From positions 492 to 64,491 of the forward strand of contig DHIZ01000057.1 in assembly GCA_002404055.1 (NCBI GenBank): a stretch of 64,000 bases of DNA, given 5' to 3'. Both the position numbers and the translations under genes were made by a program. This DNA is from Chloroflexi bacterium UBA4733. GTDB lineage: Bacteria; Chloroflexota; UBA4733. Position 1 is the stretch's first letter. Each line of letters starts with the position of its first letter. The notes under the pieces were generated by a model that saw nothing but the letters and a program-made list of their open reading frames with translations, ran no database searches and was not told the DNA's origin. Of this stretch, positions 9,573-18,657 are shown piece after piece.

Positions 9573-10280
9573 CTACTTCCGTCGATAGTCCACGAATCGA
9601 TAGCCCAGGCCGCGCTCTGTCAGGATGTAGCGGGGATGCGGCGGCTCCGGCTCAATCTTCTTGCGCAAGTAGGTGACGTAGAGGCGCACGTAGTTGTCTT
9701 CGTCGCGGTACTCCGGTCCCCAGACTTTGCCCAGCAACTGCTCGTAGGTCTGCACCCTGCCGGGGTTGGAAGCAAGTTGATAGAGAAGGCGATACTCCGT
9801 GGGACGCAGTTGCACCTTCTCGCCGCCGGCAAAGATGTCGTGCCGCACGAAGTCAAGGGTGAGGTAGTCGTCGACGACGATGGCGGCCTCCTCGTCGGTT
9901 GTCGCCGCACCGGTGCGCCGCAGGACGGCCTGGATGCGCGAAGCGAGCTCCGCCTGACCAAAAGGCTTGCGCACGTAGTCGTCGGCCCCCAGGCGCAGCC
10001 CCTTGACAACGTCGCTTTCATCCCCCTTTGCTGTCAGCATCAGTACCGGTGCTGAGGAGAAGGTCCGCAAGCGGCGTAGCGTCTCGAAGCCGTCCATGCC
10101 CGGCAGCATGACATCCAGTAGGATGGCGTCAGGCTGTTCCTGGCGGACCTTTTCCAGCCCCTCTTCACCACTGGCTACGGTGACGACGCGGTAGCCCTCC
10201 ATCTCCAGATAGAGGCGCACGGCGTTGCGGAGGCCCGCTTCGTCTTCGACCATCAGCAGCGTGCGCGGCTCACCGGCCAT
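9573..10280 (-). CDS. OmpR-family response regulator
   Basis: The protein has 235 residues. The receiver domain (1-120) has acidic residues Glu12 and Asp13, phospho-acceptor Asp56 in ILLDVMLPGMDGFE, Thr83 and Lys105 (YVRKPF). The C-terminal winged-helix domain (about 135-232) has RPTEYRLLYQLASNPGRV and DNYVRLYVTYLRKKIE, with the final hairpin TERGLGYRF. The start overlaps the last base of the kinase gene, so kinase and regulator are co-translated. No input signal is evident from the neighbours. Confidence 0.95.
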   Translation of the reverse strand: MAGEPRTLLMVEDEAGLRNAVRLYLEMEGYRVVTVASGEEGLEKVRQEQPDAILLDVMLPGMDGFETLRRLRTFSSAPVLMLTAKGDESDVVKGLRLGADDYVRKPFGQAELASRIQAVLRRTGAATTDEEAAIVVDDYLTLDFVRHDIFAGGEKVQLRPTEYRLLYQLASNPGRVQTYEQLLGKVWGPEYRDEDNYVRLYVTYLRKKIEPEPPHPRYILTERGLGYRFVDYRRK

Positions 10281-11884
10281 TACCTATCCCCCATCCGAGC
10301 GGGCATGTCGCCGTGGCCGGCAGGCAGCGCCGGTCCGATGCCGCGCGGCAGGCTGAAGGTGAAACGCGCCCCCTGGCCCCATTCGCTGTCTACCCGGATC
10401 TGGCCGCCGTGCGCTTCGACGATGGCTTTGACCAGGAAGAGGCCCAGCCCCACTCCGGTGGTCTGGCGGTTCGGGTCACCCTGCACTCGGTAGAAGCGCT
10501 GGAAGAGTCGACTCTGCTCGCTGAGCTTGATGCCCGGCCCTTGATCGCTCACTGACACCTCGACACTACTCGCCGTCACGCGCCCTTCTAATCGGATCGT
10601 ACCGCCCTTAGGGGAATATTTTATGGCATTGTCGACAAGGTTGGTCAGCACCTCCTCGATCCGCTCTGGATCGGCCTGAATCGTCGGGAACGTTCGTGGA
10701 AAGTCGACAACGAAGCGGTGGCGTTCGCTGCGCGCTTCCAGGCGCTTGACGACGCGATGCGCCAACTCCGGGAGCTCGACTTCAACCAGACGGACGGGCA
10801 GTGAGTCCGCCTCCAGGCGTGACACGCGCAATAGGTTGTTGATGAGGCGGGAGAGGCGGTCGGTTTCGGCGTCGATGGCCTCCAGGGCTTCCTGGAGCAG
10901 CGGATCACTCTCGCCGAACTTGCGCTGCAGCGTTTCGGCGTAGGCCTTGATGATCGCCACCGGCGTTTGCAGTTCGTGGGAGGTCATGGAGAGGAAGGTC
11001 GAGCGCAGCTCTTCCAGTTCGTGCAGCCGGGTCATGTTGCGCACGTAGAGGATGATCTGGCCGTCGGGCGCCCGCTCGTCGTCGGGTACGACAGCGACGA
11101 GCGCCACATGCTGCAGCGCGCCGTCTTTCGCCTGCAGGACGAGGTCCACCTCCCGGTTAGCCTCGGCGGTGGCGTCGATCTCTGCGAACAGGCGGACGCC
11201 GGCAGTGCCGCGCGCCGGACGCAGGGTGAGCGCCTCGTCCAGCCGCCGTCCGACCAGTTCGCGGCGGCGATAGCCGCTCATATGCTCCAGCGCGGCGTTG
11301 ACCGACAGGATGTGCCGTTCGCGATCACAGACGATGATGCCGTCGGTACTCTGTTCGATCACGCGGCTCAGGTTTTCCTTTTCTCGCCGCAGCGAGGCGA
11401 CCAGGCCGGCGTTGCGGACGGAGATGCCCGCCTGATCGGCAAAAGCTCCCAGCACGCGCTCTTCCGCTGCGGAAAAGGCGCTCGCCGAGCGCAGCACGCC
11501 AATGATACCGAACGTCTGCGCGTCAGCCGAGAGCGGCAGCAGGGCCAGGTGATGACGAAGCAGGCCGATGTCGGCGGTGATCTGGGTGGTGAACGGCCGG
11601 GGGATGGCGTGCTGCGAGCGCGCCACGCGCTCCAGGTCTGGCCGTGCCGTCGTCAGGCGCCGACTGATCTCTGCTGCCGCCTGGCCATGCAAGCCGATGG
11701 TCACTTCCTGCTCCGGCGCGGCGCCGCCCGTGCGCCAGAGCACCAACATGCCGGCGCCACCGTCGAGCGCGGCGATAGCCTGGCGCAGGATGCGCTTGAG
11801 GATGCCGCGCAGATCGGCGGCGCGCAAGCTGGAGAGTTCCGCCGGGTCGAGCGGCCCGGGACGCTCTGTGCCGAAGTCGGTCAC
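10280..11884 (-). CDS. GAF-PAS sensor histidine kinase
   Basis: The protein has 534 residues without membrane segments, so it is a cytoplasmic sensor. A GAF domain (about 20-165) is followed by a PAS domain (about 170-285, IEQSTDGIIVCDRERHILSV), a HisKA domain with phospho-acceptor His303 in MTSHELQTP, and an ATPase domain with DNAIKYSPKGG, DQGPGI and GVGLGLFLVKAI. It starts at GTG 11884, overlapping the HAD gene by 4 bases, and ends one base into the regulator gene. The three genes therefore form one operon. Confidence 0.93.
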   Translation of the reverse strand: MTDFGTERPGPLDPAELSSLRAADLRGILKRILRQAIAALDGGAGMLVLWRTGGAAPEQEVTIGLHGQAAAEISRRLTTARPDLERVARSQHAIPRPFTTQITADIGLLRHHLALLPLSADAQTFGIIGVLRSASAFSAAEERVLGAFADQAGISVRNAGLVASLRREKENLSRVIEQSTDGIIVCDRERHILSVNAALEHMSGYRRRELVGRRLDEALTLRPARGTAGVRLFAEIDATAEANREVDLVLQAKDGALQHVALVAVVPDDERAPDGQIILYVRNMTRLHELEELRSTFLSMTSHELQTPVAIIKAYAETLQRKFGESDPLLQEALEAIDAETDRLSRLINNLLRVSRLEADSLPVRLVEVELPELAHRVVKRLEARSERHRFVVDFPRTFPTIQADPERIEEVLTNLVDNAIKYSPKGGTIRLEGRVTASSVEVSVSDQGPGIKLSEQSRLFQRFYRVQGDPNRQTTGVGLGLFLVKAIVEAHGGQIRVDSEWGQGARFTFSLPRGIGPALPAGHGDMPARMGDR

Positions 11885-12552
11885 CTGACCGCTCCTGCCA
11901 GTTGATCCAGGGAGAGCGTGCGCAGATCACCAATGTGCGCGACCGTGAGGTCTGCGGCGTACATCGGTACTGTCGGCTGCTGCGCATAGTGGCCTTGCGT
12001 CACCAGGATGGTGTGGAAGCGCTGTGGCTCGCGGCGTTGAATCGCCGCCAGGATGCCCGACTTGTCGTCGATCATCACATAGCGATCGGCGGGATAGGCG
12101 GCGTAGACGTTCGGCAACTCCGTTTCCTTGTGGGTCGTGATGACGACGCGGCCTTCAACGGCAGCGGTGATACCGGCGCGCACGATCTTGGCAGGCTGAA
12201 AGACCGGGTCGCCATCGGAGACGATCACCGTGGTGCCCAACGTCGCCAGATGGGCCAGGGCTTCTAGCGCACCCGGATAGCGATACCGCTCAAAGGGGAT
12301 ACCGTTGACGAGCGCGCTGATGTGTTCTGCCACCGGCTCTGCCACCGCGTCGGCACAGAAGCGGCGCAGAACTTCCGGGAAGTCCACACGGTCGAGGTCG
12401 CGGCGCACGTCGTCGTAGATGGTCCAGAACTCCTGCTCGACCTCCGGTCCGACCTCGCGCTTGAGCGCGCGATCCAGGTCCGCCTTGACGGCATCATTGT
12501 CGATCAGCGTGTTGTCGACGTCCAGCAGGAATGCCCAACGCAGCGCTGCCAA
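11881..12552 (-). CDS. HAD-family hydrolase
   Basis: The protein has 223 residues, assuming start TTG 12552, which has GGAGGA 8 bases upstream; an ATG at 12609 lacks such a site. HAD motif I is FLLDVDNTLID with the nucleophile and acid/base aspartates, motif II is VIVSDGD, the Lys lies in the PAKIVRAGI region and motif IV is YVMIDDKSG. These enzymes dephosphorylate small metabolites; the substrate is unknown. It is the first gene of an operon with a histidine kinase and a response regulator, so the substrate may relate to the signal sensed. Confidence 0.85.
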   Translation of the reverse strand: MAALRWAFLLDVDNTLIDNDAVKADLDRALKREVGPEVEQEFWTIYDDVRRDLDRVDFPEVLRRFCADAVAEPVAEHISALVNGIPFERYRYPGALEALAHLATLGTTVIVSDGDPVFQPAKIVRAGITAAVEGRVVITTHKETELPNVYAAYPADRYVMIDDKSGILAAIQRREPQRFHTILVTQGHYAQQPTVPMYAADLTVAHIGDLRTLSLDQLAGAVR

Positions 12553-12625
12553 GGTGTGGTTCCTCCAGTTGTGGCACGATTGGCGAACGTTGCTGCTAGG
12601 GTACCGCATCTGGCGACTAGAGGGG

Positions 12626-12738
12626 CTGGCGACTGAAGTCGCGCCTACAACCGAGCAAATGGTCAGCCTGCGGCTGCCGGCACCTTTGCGGACTGATTAG
12701 TCCGCGCAGGCGGACTTTGCAAGGTAGGCGCGACTTCA
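12626..12738. repeat. Inverted-repeat element, family B copy 1 (right end truncated)
   Basis: The left end reads CTGGCGACTGAAGTCGCG and is followed by an interior nearly identical to copy 2 at 35343-35463. The right end breaks off after GCGCGACTTCAA and runs straight into LacI-type coding sequence. Copy 3 at 55039-55173 has perfect 24-bp ends. A short second trace, CTGGCGACTAGAG, lies just left of it. No transposase is present. Confidence 0.75.
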
Positions 12739-12739
12739 A

Positions 12740-13271
12740 CCGCACCGGCGCCTTCCAGGCGGTGCAGCACCTGCTGGGGCTTGGCCATCGGGAGATTGCC
12801 TCCGTCGGGGGACCAACACGCGACACTGTCGAGGTAAAACGCTTCGACGGCTTTTGTCAAGCGCTAGCCGCCAGTGGGCAATTACGCAACGATGCCTTGA
12901 CGTTCTTCCCCGGCGTCGACTGCGCGAACGGCTATGCCGCGATGAGTCAGGTGCTGCAGTTGCCGCGACGCCCCACCGCCGCCTTCGTCGCCAGCGACAT
13001 GGCCGCGATGGGCGCCCTGCAAGCGCTCGGCCAGCACGGACTGCGCGTGCCGCAAGACATGGCGCTGGTGGGCTTCGACGACACCCTCGGCGCAGTCGCC
13101 AGCCCGCCATTGACCACGGTCGCCCTGCCCATGTGGGAGATGGGGGCGGCAGCGGTGGACCTCATTGTCCGCCGCACCACGGCAGATGCCGCGTCGCCGG
13201 CGGAACGGATCGTGCTGAACACGCGGCTGGTGATCCGAGATTCCACAGGGTCTGTAGCAGGGGCGCGGTAG
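12740..13271 (+). pseudogene. LacI-family regulator, C-terminal fragment
   Basis: About 176 residues match the effector-binding domain of LacI/GalR regulators: AVQHLLGLGHREIASVGGP, RFDGFCQALAASG, RRPTAAFVASDMAAMGALQALG, LRVPQDMALVGFDDT and ASPPLTTVALPMWEMGAAA. The helix-turn-helix and the first part of the periplasmic-binding fold are missing. The fragment begins where repeat element B1 ends, so an insertion or deletion at the repeat removed the 5' half. It is followed by a toxin-antitoxin pair and a sulfatase tail, which suggests a lost sugar-catabolic locus. Confidence 0.85.
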
Positions 13272-13312
13272 AGAGCGCCGCCCTGCTGGCGACACGCAGC
13301 GATTCCTTGCTC

Positions 13313-13882
13313 TCACGGCAGGAGTTGGAACCGATAGGTGTCGAGGATATCGACCAGCAAAGGCAGATGCACCTGGTCAGCGAGCCCGCCTTGCACTTGA
13401 GCCTGCAAGACCCCTTGCGCCCGGTCAAAGAGCACGAGGCTGCCCCGTTGTGGGTCGTGCCGCGACGAGTAGTAGAGACCATCAGGCTGCTGCGGATGTC
13501 GCCAGAAAGCAAGCGCCCACCTTCCGCACAGCGCATAGTCGCGTCCGGCCCACAACCCCGCATCGGCGCCAACGTGCGCGAGTCCTGCCCCAGTCAGGTC
13601 GACGAGATCAAGCGGTCGCGACGTTTCCAGTCGCACGAGGCACATGTCCCCTATGGTTCGCCTATCCACGCGATTGTTTCCAGTGTCGCGTCCCAACGTC
13701 TCAATGAAAGCGCCATGGGCATCAGCCGCAGCGTACAGGGCGCGATAGGCACCCTGGGGGCAGCCCGGCGCATCGAAGCGATTGTGTCCGGTGCAGCCGA
13801 AGTACACGGCGCCCGTTTGACAGGAGTGCAAGCGCCACCAGGTCTGCCCGAAGGCGGTCAACGGCAGAGATCGTTGCTGCAA
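13313..13882 (-). CDS. RES-domain toxin
   Basis: The protein has 189 residues and starts at TTG 13882, 44 bases behind the antitoxin stop. The RES fold takes its name from conserved Arg, Glu and Ser; here they are in TWWRLHS, AFIETLG and YYSSRHDP. RES toxins degrade NAD+ and arrest growth. The segment AVYFGCTGHNRFDAPGCPQG fits the usual substrate loop. The gene order, antitoxin first and toxin second, is the usual one. Confidence 0.85.
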   Translation of the reverse strand: MQQRSLPLTAFGQTWWRLHSCQTGAVYFGCTGHNRFDAPGCPQGAYRALYAAADAHGAFIETLGRDTGNNRVDRRTIGDMCLVRLETSRPLDLVDLTGAGLAHVGADAGLWAGRDYALCGRWALAFWRHPQQPDGLYYSSRHDPQRGSLVLFDRAQGVLQAQVQGGLADQVHLPLLVDILDTYRFQLLP

Positions 13883-13926
13883 GTCAGCGGGAGGCTCAGG
13901 ATGAGGCGCCGGCGCCGAGCTGGCGA

Positions 13927-14574
13927 TTACCCTGCTCCATGCTCGCCAAAGGCTCGCGCCGCGCGTCGCACGTCCTGTATCCGGCCATCACGCAACGCAT
14001 GGAGCGGAGTCACACCTTCCAATCGGCGGTCACCCGTAGTCATGAAGTGTGCTTGCATCCAGGGGCTAAAATGCTTCAGGTCGCCCAGTACATCCTCAAG
14101 ACCCGTGAGGGCGCCACTTTCGGCGAATTGCCAGACGGGATAGGCATAGCCACGCCGCCCCAGACTGAGCCCGATCAACCGATTGCCACGCCGTCGGTTG
14201 TCGACCGACTGGCGCGTCACGTGCAGGAGGCGCGCAGCCTCACTGGCGGTAATCGTCCCGCCCTCGGCTTGTAGCAACTCCTCCCGTCCCTGCAGACCAC
14301 GCAGCAGGGCGGGCGCCAGGGGACTCTCTACGCGCAGCGCGGCCAGAACTTCGGGCTGCTCCAACAGACGGAGGAGCACGCCGTAGCTGGATGCTTCGCC
14401 AGCAGCGTCTCCCGCGGCGCGCGTATCCATGCGCGGCACAGCGTCCGCGACAGCGTTGAGCGCTCGTGTCACGAGTGCTTGCTGGGCTGTATTCTTGCTG
14501 GCGCGCAAGACGCGCGCGATCGCCTGCGCCGTGCTTTGCGGTGCTTGCGCCAGTAAATCCGCTGCAGCGCTCAC
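13927..14574 (-). CDS. Antitoxin of the RES pair, HTH plus MbcA/ParS-type domain
   Basis: The protein has 215 residues. The N-terminal 95 residues are Ala-rich helices without a recognised domain. A helix-turn-helix follows (TASEAARLLHVTRQSVDNRR, about residues 105-125), then GYAYPVWQF and a C-terminal toxin-binding domain of the MbcA/ParS (DUF2384) type (TGLEDVLGDLKHFSPWMQAH, then RRLEGVTPLHALRDG). It should bind and neutralise the RES enzyme encoded downstream and repress the operon. Confidence 0.82.
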   Translation of the reverse strand: MSAAADLLAQAPQSTAQAIARVLRASKNTAQQALVTRALNAVADAVPRMDTRAAGDAAGEASSYGVLLRLLEQPEVLAALRVESPLAPALLRGLQGREELLQAEGGTITASEAARLLHVTRQSVDNRRRGNRLIGLSLGRRGYAYPVWQFAESGALTGLEDVLGDLKHFSPWMQAHFMTTGDRRLEGVTPLHALRDGRIQDVRRAARAFGEHGAG

Positions 14575-14708
14575 TGTTCTCGCCCCTCTTTACGAGGTAT
14601 ATCATACCGGAGAAGGATATAGCTCGTCAAAAGGAGGACAGGCAGGCAACGAGGAGAGCGAGACTGCCTGCCACCGTCCCTGCCGTGCCACGCACGGTGG
14701 TTTCTCGC

Positions 14709-15004
14709 TGATGTCCGTTCGCGGGGCACTGCCCACCCACGCTGATCCCAGCCCGACCAAAGACCTCTTCCGCGACCAGGGATATTTTGCTCAGCCCCGC
14801 CCGCGCGACATGCTGTTCGACCTGACCGTCGATCCGCTGGAACAGCACAACCTCGCCGACGACCCGGCGCACCAGGCGATACGGACAAAGTTGGACGAGG
14901 AGCTGGAGCGCTGGCGGTGCGCGACTGACGACCCGCTGCTCCAGGGCGAGATCCCGGCGCCGCCGGGAGCACGGCTCACCGCCCTGGATACCTACGGGCG
15001 GTGA
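14709..15004 (+). pseudogene. Sulfatase, C-terminal fragment
   Basis: About 97 residues resemble the C-terminal tail of arylsulfatase-type enzymes: YFAQPRPRDMLFDLTVDPLE, QHNLADDPAHQAIRTKLDEE, then LERW and DPLLQGEIPAPPGA. The catalytic N-terminal domain with the formylglycine site is absent. The stop is at 15002-15004. Upstream, the frame is open but has no further sulfatase similarity. Together with the LacI fragment it is debris of a sugar-sulfate or sugar catabolic region. From 15005 to 15330 I see no gene. Confidence 0.75.
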
Positions 15005-15330
15005 TGAGGCGGCGCGCGCTGGCGTTCGCTCCGCACCATCGCCGGCACTGCGACGGTAGCGAGCACGCCGCTTTCCCGCCCAGCTCACGGCGTCGTAGGC
15101 TATGTCTGGCTTGGCACACTGGTCGTGCCTTGGGGGTACGAGTACGGGAGCGCATACACTGTCACCACTTTGTCTCACCGGCGTCCGCCTGGACGGCGCG
15201 ACGCTGTTCCTGGACGCGAAAGCGGTGAAAGATGGGGCACCGTGCTCCGCCCCGCCGCCAACCACCGCGTTGACCTCTCGATGCTTGAGAGTGGTGCCGC
15301 TGGCGCCGCCAGCGAGATGCCACCCTGGTC

Positions 15331-15410
15331 GGAACGCAAGGAATCTTTTGCGATTGTAGACCGTTCGCAAACGCAACTTTGCGCCCGCTTGCCGTATAGT
15401 CCCTGCAGTC
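15331..15410 (+). promoter_or_regulatory. Cassette 1 control region: shared 80-bp block with palindrome and promoter-like motif
   Basis: This block matches 18754-18833 without gaps at about 67 of 80 positions. It holds the inverted repeat TTTGCGA (15347-15353) / TCGCAAA (15365-15371) and the motif TTGCGCC-N7-CGTA (15379-15396), which recurs before four cassettes. TATAGT at 15395-15400 could serve as a -10 element. The first gene starts 61 bp behind the motif. Confidence 0.65.
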
Positions 15411-15456
15411 CTTCACACTCTTGCTGGGCACCGTGGAGTTGCGGTGGAGAGAAGCC

Positions 15457-16035
15457 ATGGCATCGAATACCGTCGCGCAGGTGCAACTGGTGCTGCGGCT
15501 GACGCTGGGTTTAATCTTCCTGGCCTCCGCGCTGGCGAAGTTACGTCATCCAACGCTCTTCGTGCGCGGCGTGCTGGACTATCAGGTGCTGTCAACACCG
15601 TTGGCGGGGGCGTACGGGCGGCTGCTGCCGTTCATCGAACTTGGGACGGCACTACTACTGTTCAGTGGCTTTCTTCTGTTGATCGCCATCGGGCTTTCGA
15701 TACTGATCCTCCTCAGCTTTGCTATCGCCATCGTGGTAGTCCTGACGCACGGGCGGCAGTTGCGCTGTCACTGCTTCGGTGAGGCTTCCACCGGATATGT
15801 CGGCTGGCATACCCTTGGTCGAGATGTGCTGCTCTTGCTCGTTGCCCTGTGCCTACTGGTCCTGGTGCACCTAACAGGTGGAAGCGCCCCCGGTTGGCTG
15901 AGTACTGACTTTGGCTGGGACGCTGTTGCGTTTGCCACTGCAGCGCTCATTGCGCTCACCTATGAACTGATCGCGCAGGGACTTGATGTGCTCATGAGCT
16001 TGCGGCATCCGCGGGCCATTGGGGAGCGGTGGTAG
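15457..16035 (+). CDS. MauE-like membrane protein (cassette 1)
   Basis: The protein has 192 residues. The ATG at 15457 is chosen because GGAGAGAAG precedes it. It is an integral membrane protein with about four to five helices, of the MauE branch of DoxX-like proteins; MauE is needed with MauD for disulfide formation in the methylamine dehydrogenase small subunit. Conserved features are LGLIFLASALAKLRHPTLFV near the N-terminus and C104-His-C106 in RCHCFGEA at the end of a helix, probably the redox-active pair. It is the first gene of MauE - thioredoxin - Cys peptide - lipoprotein, with gaps of 18, 29 and 29 bp. No methylamine dehydrogenase large subunit is nearby. Confidence 0.85.
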   Translation: MASNTVAQVQLVLRLTLGLIFLASALAKLRHPTLFVRGVLDYQVLSTPLAGAYGRLLPFIELGTALLLFSGFLLLIAIGLSILILLSFAIAIVVVLTHGRQLRCHCFGEASTGYVGWHTLGRDVLLLLVALCLLVLVHLTGGSAPGWLSTDFGWDAVAFATAALIALTYELIAQGLDVLMSLRHPRAIGERW

Positions 16036-16053
16036 CAGGAACAAGAGGATGGA

Positions 16054-16683
16054 ATGGGTGCCGAAATGTGGTGGCATGTGGCTACGATTATCGCCTTGGT
16101 CCTGGCGGCGGCCGAGGCCATCTTACTGCTCGGTTTGACGCGGGTGGTAGCGCCGCTTGTGACAGGATCTGGTCCACGGCAATCGGCCGAACGCGGGGTG
16201 GCCGTGGGGACAATAATGCCGGCAATGCGGTTGCCGGCGGCGGATGATGGGTGCCTGCAACCCGTGATCGGAGACGGCATCGATCGTGTCGTGCTTTTCA
16301 TTTCACCGTCCTGCCACGTATGTACCACCGTGCTACCAACGCTGCAGCCAGCAATTACACAGAGTGGTCGCCGTTGGGAGGTCGTCGCGGTAGTTTGCGG
16401 TCCACGAGCGGCTGCTGAGGAATACGCGCGCGCTATCGATCCACGAATACGCACCTTGCTTGATCCAGACAGCGCGGTCGAATCAGCCTTCGCGACCGGT
16501 CGCGCCTACCCCTTTGCCTTTGCCGTCAGCAGCGAGGGGATTGTTCGCGCCCGAGGTGTGGGAGGAAGTTGGGAAAGGCTGAATCACCTCGTGGCTGAGG
16601 GCGCAGGTGCTGGAAGATTTACATCCGAGGCCGTGATAACCAGCGTCGTGGCGGCGGATCGGTCCGTTGTCACTCGTGGTTAG
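16054..16683 (+). CDS. MauD-like membrane-anchored thioredoxin (cassette 1)
   Basis: The protein has 209 residues. One N-terminal membrane helix (about residues 7-35) is followed by an extracytoplasmic thioredoxin fold with the active site SPSCHVC (Cys87, Cys90) and a proline loop in GRAYPFAFAVS. MauD-type proteins act on disulfides of the small subunit in mau clusters. The enzyme is less similar to the other three thioredoxins of the locus, which start with a WL..Y/F..MW-type helix. It sits between MauE and a peptide with 12 cysteines, its likely substrate. Confidence 0.85.
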   Translation: MGAEMWWHVATIIALVLAAAEAILLLGLTRVVAPLVTGSGPRQSAERGVAVGTIMPAMRLPAADDGCLQPVIGDGIDRVVLFISPSCHVCTTVLPTLQPAITQSGRRWEVVAVVCGPRAAAEEYARAIDPRIRTLLDPDSAVESAFATGRAYPFAFAVSSEGIVRARGVGGSWERLNHLVAEGAGAGRFTSEAVITSVVAADRSVVTRG

Positions 16684-16712
16684 GTGCAAAGGACAAGAAA
16701 GGAAGTTGGGCC

Positions 16713-16985
16713 ATGACTGATCTCAGTGGACGTTCGGCGATTTGGATAGGAGAGCAACTGAATCGGCGCGGGTTTGTCGGCCGCTTGGGCCGGGCAGCGA
16801 CGCTAGCGACGTTTGTGGCGGCTGGTTTGGCGCTGGTGGCACCGGAGATTGCCAGTGCGGACTTACCCTGTTGCTCTAGCTGCTTGGTGTCGTGCTGTGA
16901 TTCCATGTCCTGTTATTGTTGCTCCTATAACACGGGGCAGTGCCCCAACGCTTCGTGCTCCGGCACGTGTAATCCTACCTGCTAG
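16713..16985 (+). CDS. Tat-exported cysteine-rich peptide 1 (12 Cys)
   Basis: The precursor has 90 residues, and AAAGGAAG precedes the ATG. The N-terminal half is a Tat-like signal: NRRGFVG followed by a hydrophobic stretch and likely cleavage after EIASA. The mature part of about 42 residues has 12 cysteines, including CC pairs (PCCSSC, SCCD, YCCS), and no Trp. Twelve cysteines equal the six disulfides of the methylamine dehydrogenase small subunit, but the core is far shorter and lacks the two Trp needed for TTQ. I recognise no known family in the core. Neighbouring MauE/MauD-like proteins are the presumed folding machinery. A bacteriocin, metal-binding or structural role is possible. Confidence 0.75.
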   Translation: MTDLSGRSAIWIGEQLNRRGFVGRLGRAATLATFVAAGLALVAPEIASADLPCCSSCLVSCCDSMSCYCCSYNTGQCPNASCSGTCNPTC

Positions 16986-17014
16986 CCGGGCGCGCATCCG
17001 CTAGGATACGTCCA

Positions 17015-18502
17015 ATGGAGGGATCGTTAACGACACGCCGAGCCGTCCTGGGTGTGCTTGCGGGCGGGATCGCGGTGGCGCTAAGTAGCTGTGCTGCCCC
17101 AATGCCGTCCCTCCCATTCCGTCCGACGCCGCTTCCGACCCGAGTCACCGTTGTGGTCGGTGACGCCTACGTACACGCCACCGGTGATCCAGCGCACCGC
17201 GAGACGCAGGTCATTAACCTAGACGACTCAGTGCCCAAATGGGTGACAGCGGCCGAGGAGATGCTGCGTGGACGGGTAGCGATGACCGTTCAGACCGCCG
17301 ACCTTCTCCATGCTACCTTCTGGCAGGAAATTACTGCCGGGGGCGTGACAATGGAGCAGCGACTGTATCTCACTAGCCACGCCATGCTCTGGCGTTTGCG
17401 TGCCGGGGGCCTCGTCGCGGACGTACATGGGCAGATGGCACAAGACAAGGGCCTGGCGGGAGGGCGCCTCCATCCAGATGCGGTCGCCGCGCTACAATGG
17501 CAAGGACAGCAAGCGGGACTGCCGGTGGCACTCTGGCCGATGCTGGCGGCAACGGATGCGCGGCTGCCGGCGCCACCAGTTGATTGGACGTGGGAGGATG
17601 CCGCCAGACTTCCTGCGGGCGCCGGGTGGCCGGTGCAGCTCATGCCCAATGCTCCACCACTGGAGGCGTGGCTCTGGTCCCATCAGGCTGACCTCGCCAC
17701 AGCGGATGGGTCCAAGCTGTTGATTAACGAGTCAACGGGAATAGCCGCGCTCGCCGCCTACGCGCGAGCGTTCGGGCCGACTGGGGCCTTGAGTCCATTG
17801 CCTGGTGGCACAACGCCGTTCGGCGCAATGCCTCAGGTGATTCAGGCTTGGACAGCGCAGGCAGTGGCCATGCGGGACCGACAGATACAGAACCGGCAGG
17901 TCGTCGCGTGGTTCCCCGCTGATGAGTGGCCGCCCACTACCACCGGCGCGCATCGTTGGCAGGATGCCGTTGGCTCGCTGCGTCGTCTTGCCTCACCGGG
18001 CGCGACACAGTCTGGCCTGCCCATGGTCGTATACGGGCTGGGCATCCCTAACGCTGCCCCCAAGCCCGATCTCGTGTATCAGGTGGCACGGGCATTGCAA
18101 GATGCGGCGCCCAAGTTCCTTGCGTACTCGCCGTTCAGGCTCGACCAGGGTGCGGACGGGCTGCGACGCCAATGGGGCCAACTCGATATAGACCAGGCGG
18201 CGATGCTGGCGCAGCTCCTCACGCTTCACCTTCGCCCGGTCTGGGGAGTTCCCCGTCCGCCGTTTGCCTTGGGTAACTGGCCGCTGGGCGATCCGTCCAC
18301 GATCACCGATGCCATGCAGTTCACCGGCACAGGACCGACTGGCATGCTTTCCAACCAGGCAGAAACCTCTGCCATGTTCGACGCGCTGACCAAGAGCGTG
18401 AGCCTGGTAACGGCGCTCCGCATTCTGGCACCGGGAGCTACTGCTGCCAATGCTGGGCATCTGCTCTCCGTCATCTTCAGGCTCATGGCGCAGCCGGCTT
18501 GA
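17015..18502 (+). CDS. Tat-type lipoprotein, divergent solute-binding-like (cassette 1)
   Basis: The protein has 495 residues. A twin-arginine signal (TTRRAVLGVLAGG) ends in lipobox LSSC, so it should be exported folded and lipid-anchored. Length, the Trp/Pro-rich middle (PPVDWTWEDAARLP, compare PDRPWTWQQLIDLAP in the protein at 31800) and LLINESTGIAALAAYARAFG fit a very divergent family 1 extracellular solute-binding protein. No ABC permease or ATPase is present. It follows the Cys peptide after 29 bp, the same order as in the last cassette, so it may bind or display the peptide rather than feed a transporter. Assignment to the binding-protein family rests on this comparison. Confidence 0.7.
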   Translation: MEGSLTTRRAVLGVLAGGIAVALSSCAAPMPSLPFRPTPLPTRVTVVVGDAYVHATGDPAHRETQVINLDDSVPKWVTAAEEMLRGRVAMTVQTADLLHATFWQEITAGGVTMEQRLYLTSHAMLWRLRAGGLVADVHGQMAQDKGLAGGRLHPDAVAALQWQGQQAGLPVALWPMLAATDARLPAPPVDWTWEDAARLPAGAGWPVQLMPNAPPLEAWLWSHQADLATADGSKLLINESTGIAALAAYARAFGPTGALSPLPGGTTPFGAMPQVIQAWTAQAVAMRDRQIQNRQVVAWFPADEWPPTTTGAHRWQDAVGSLRRLASPGATQSGLPMVVYGLGIPNAAPKPDLVYQVARALQDAAPKFLAYSPFRLDQGADGLRRQWGQLDIDQAAMLAQLLTLHLRPVWGVPRPPFALGNWPLGDPSTITDAMQFTGTGPTGMLSNQAETSAMFDALTKSVSLVTALRILAPGATAANAGHLLSVIFRLMAQPA

Positions 18503-18657
18503 GGTAGGTACTGGGAAGTGGAACGTTTTGCATCCCCCGCCTGAGGCACGCCATAGCAGCAGGGATAGGAGGTCACCGCCAGGCTACATACGTCGATTCG
18601 ACCAGGTAGGCTACCACGCTTGCTAGCCGGATGTTGACAGTGCGTCCCTACGGTGCG

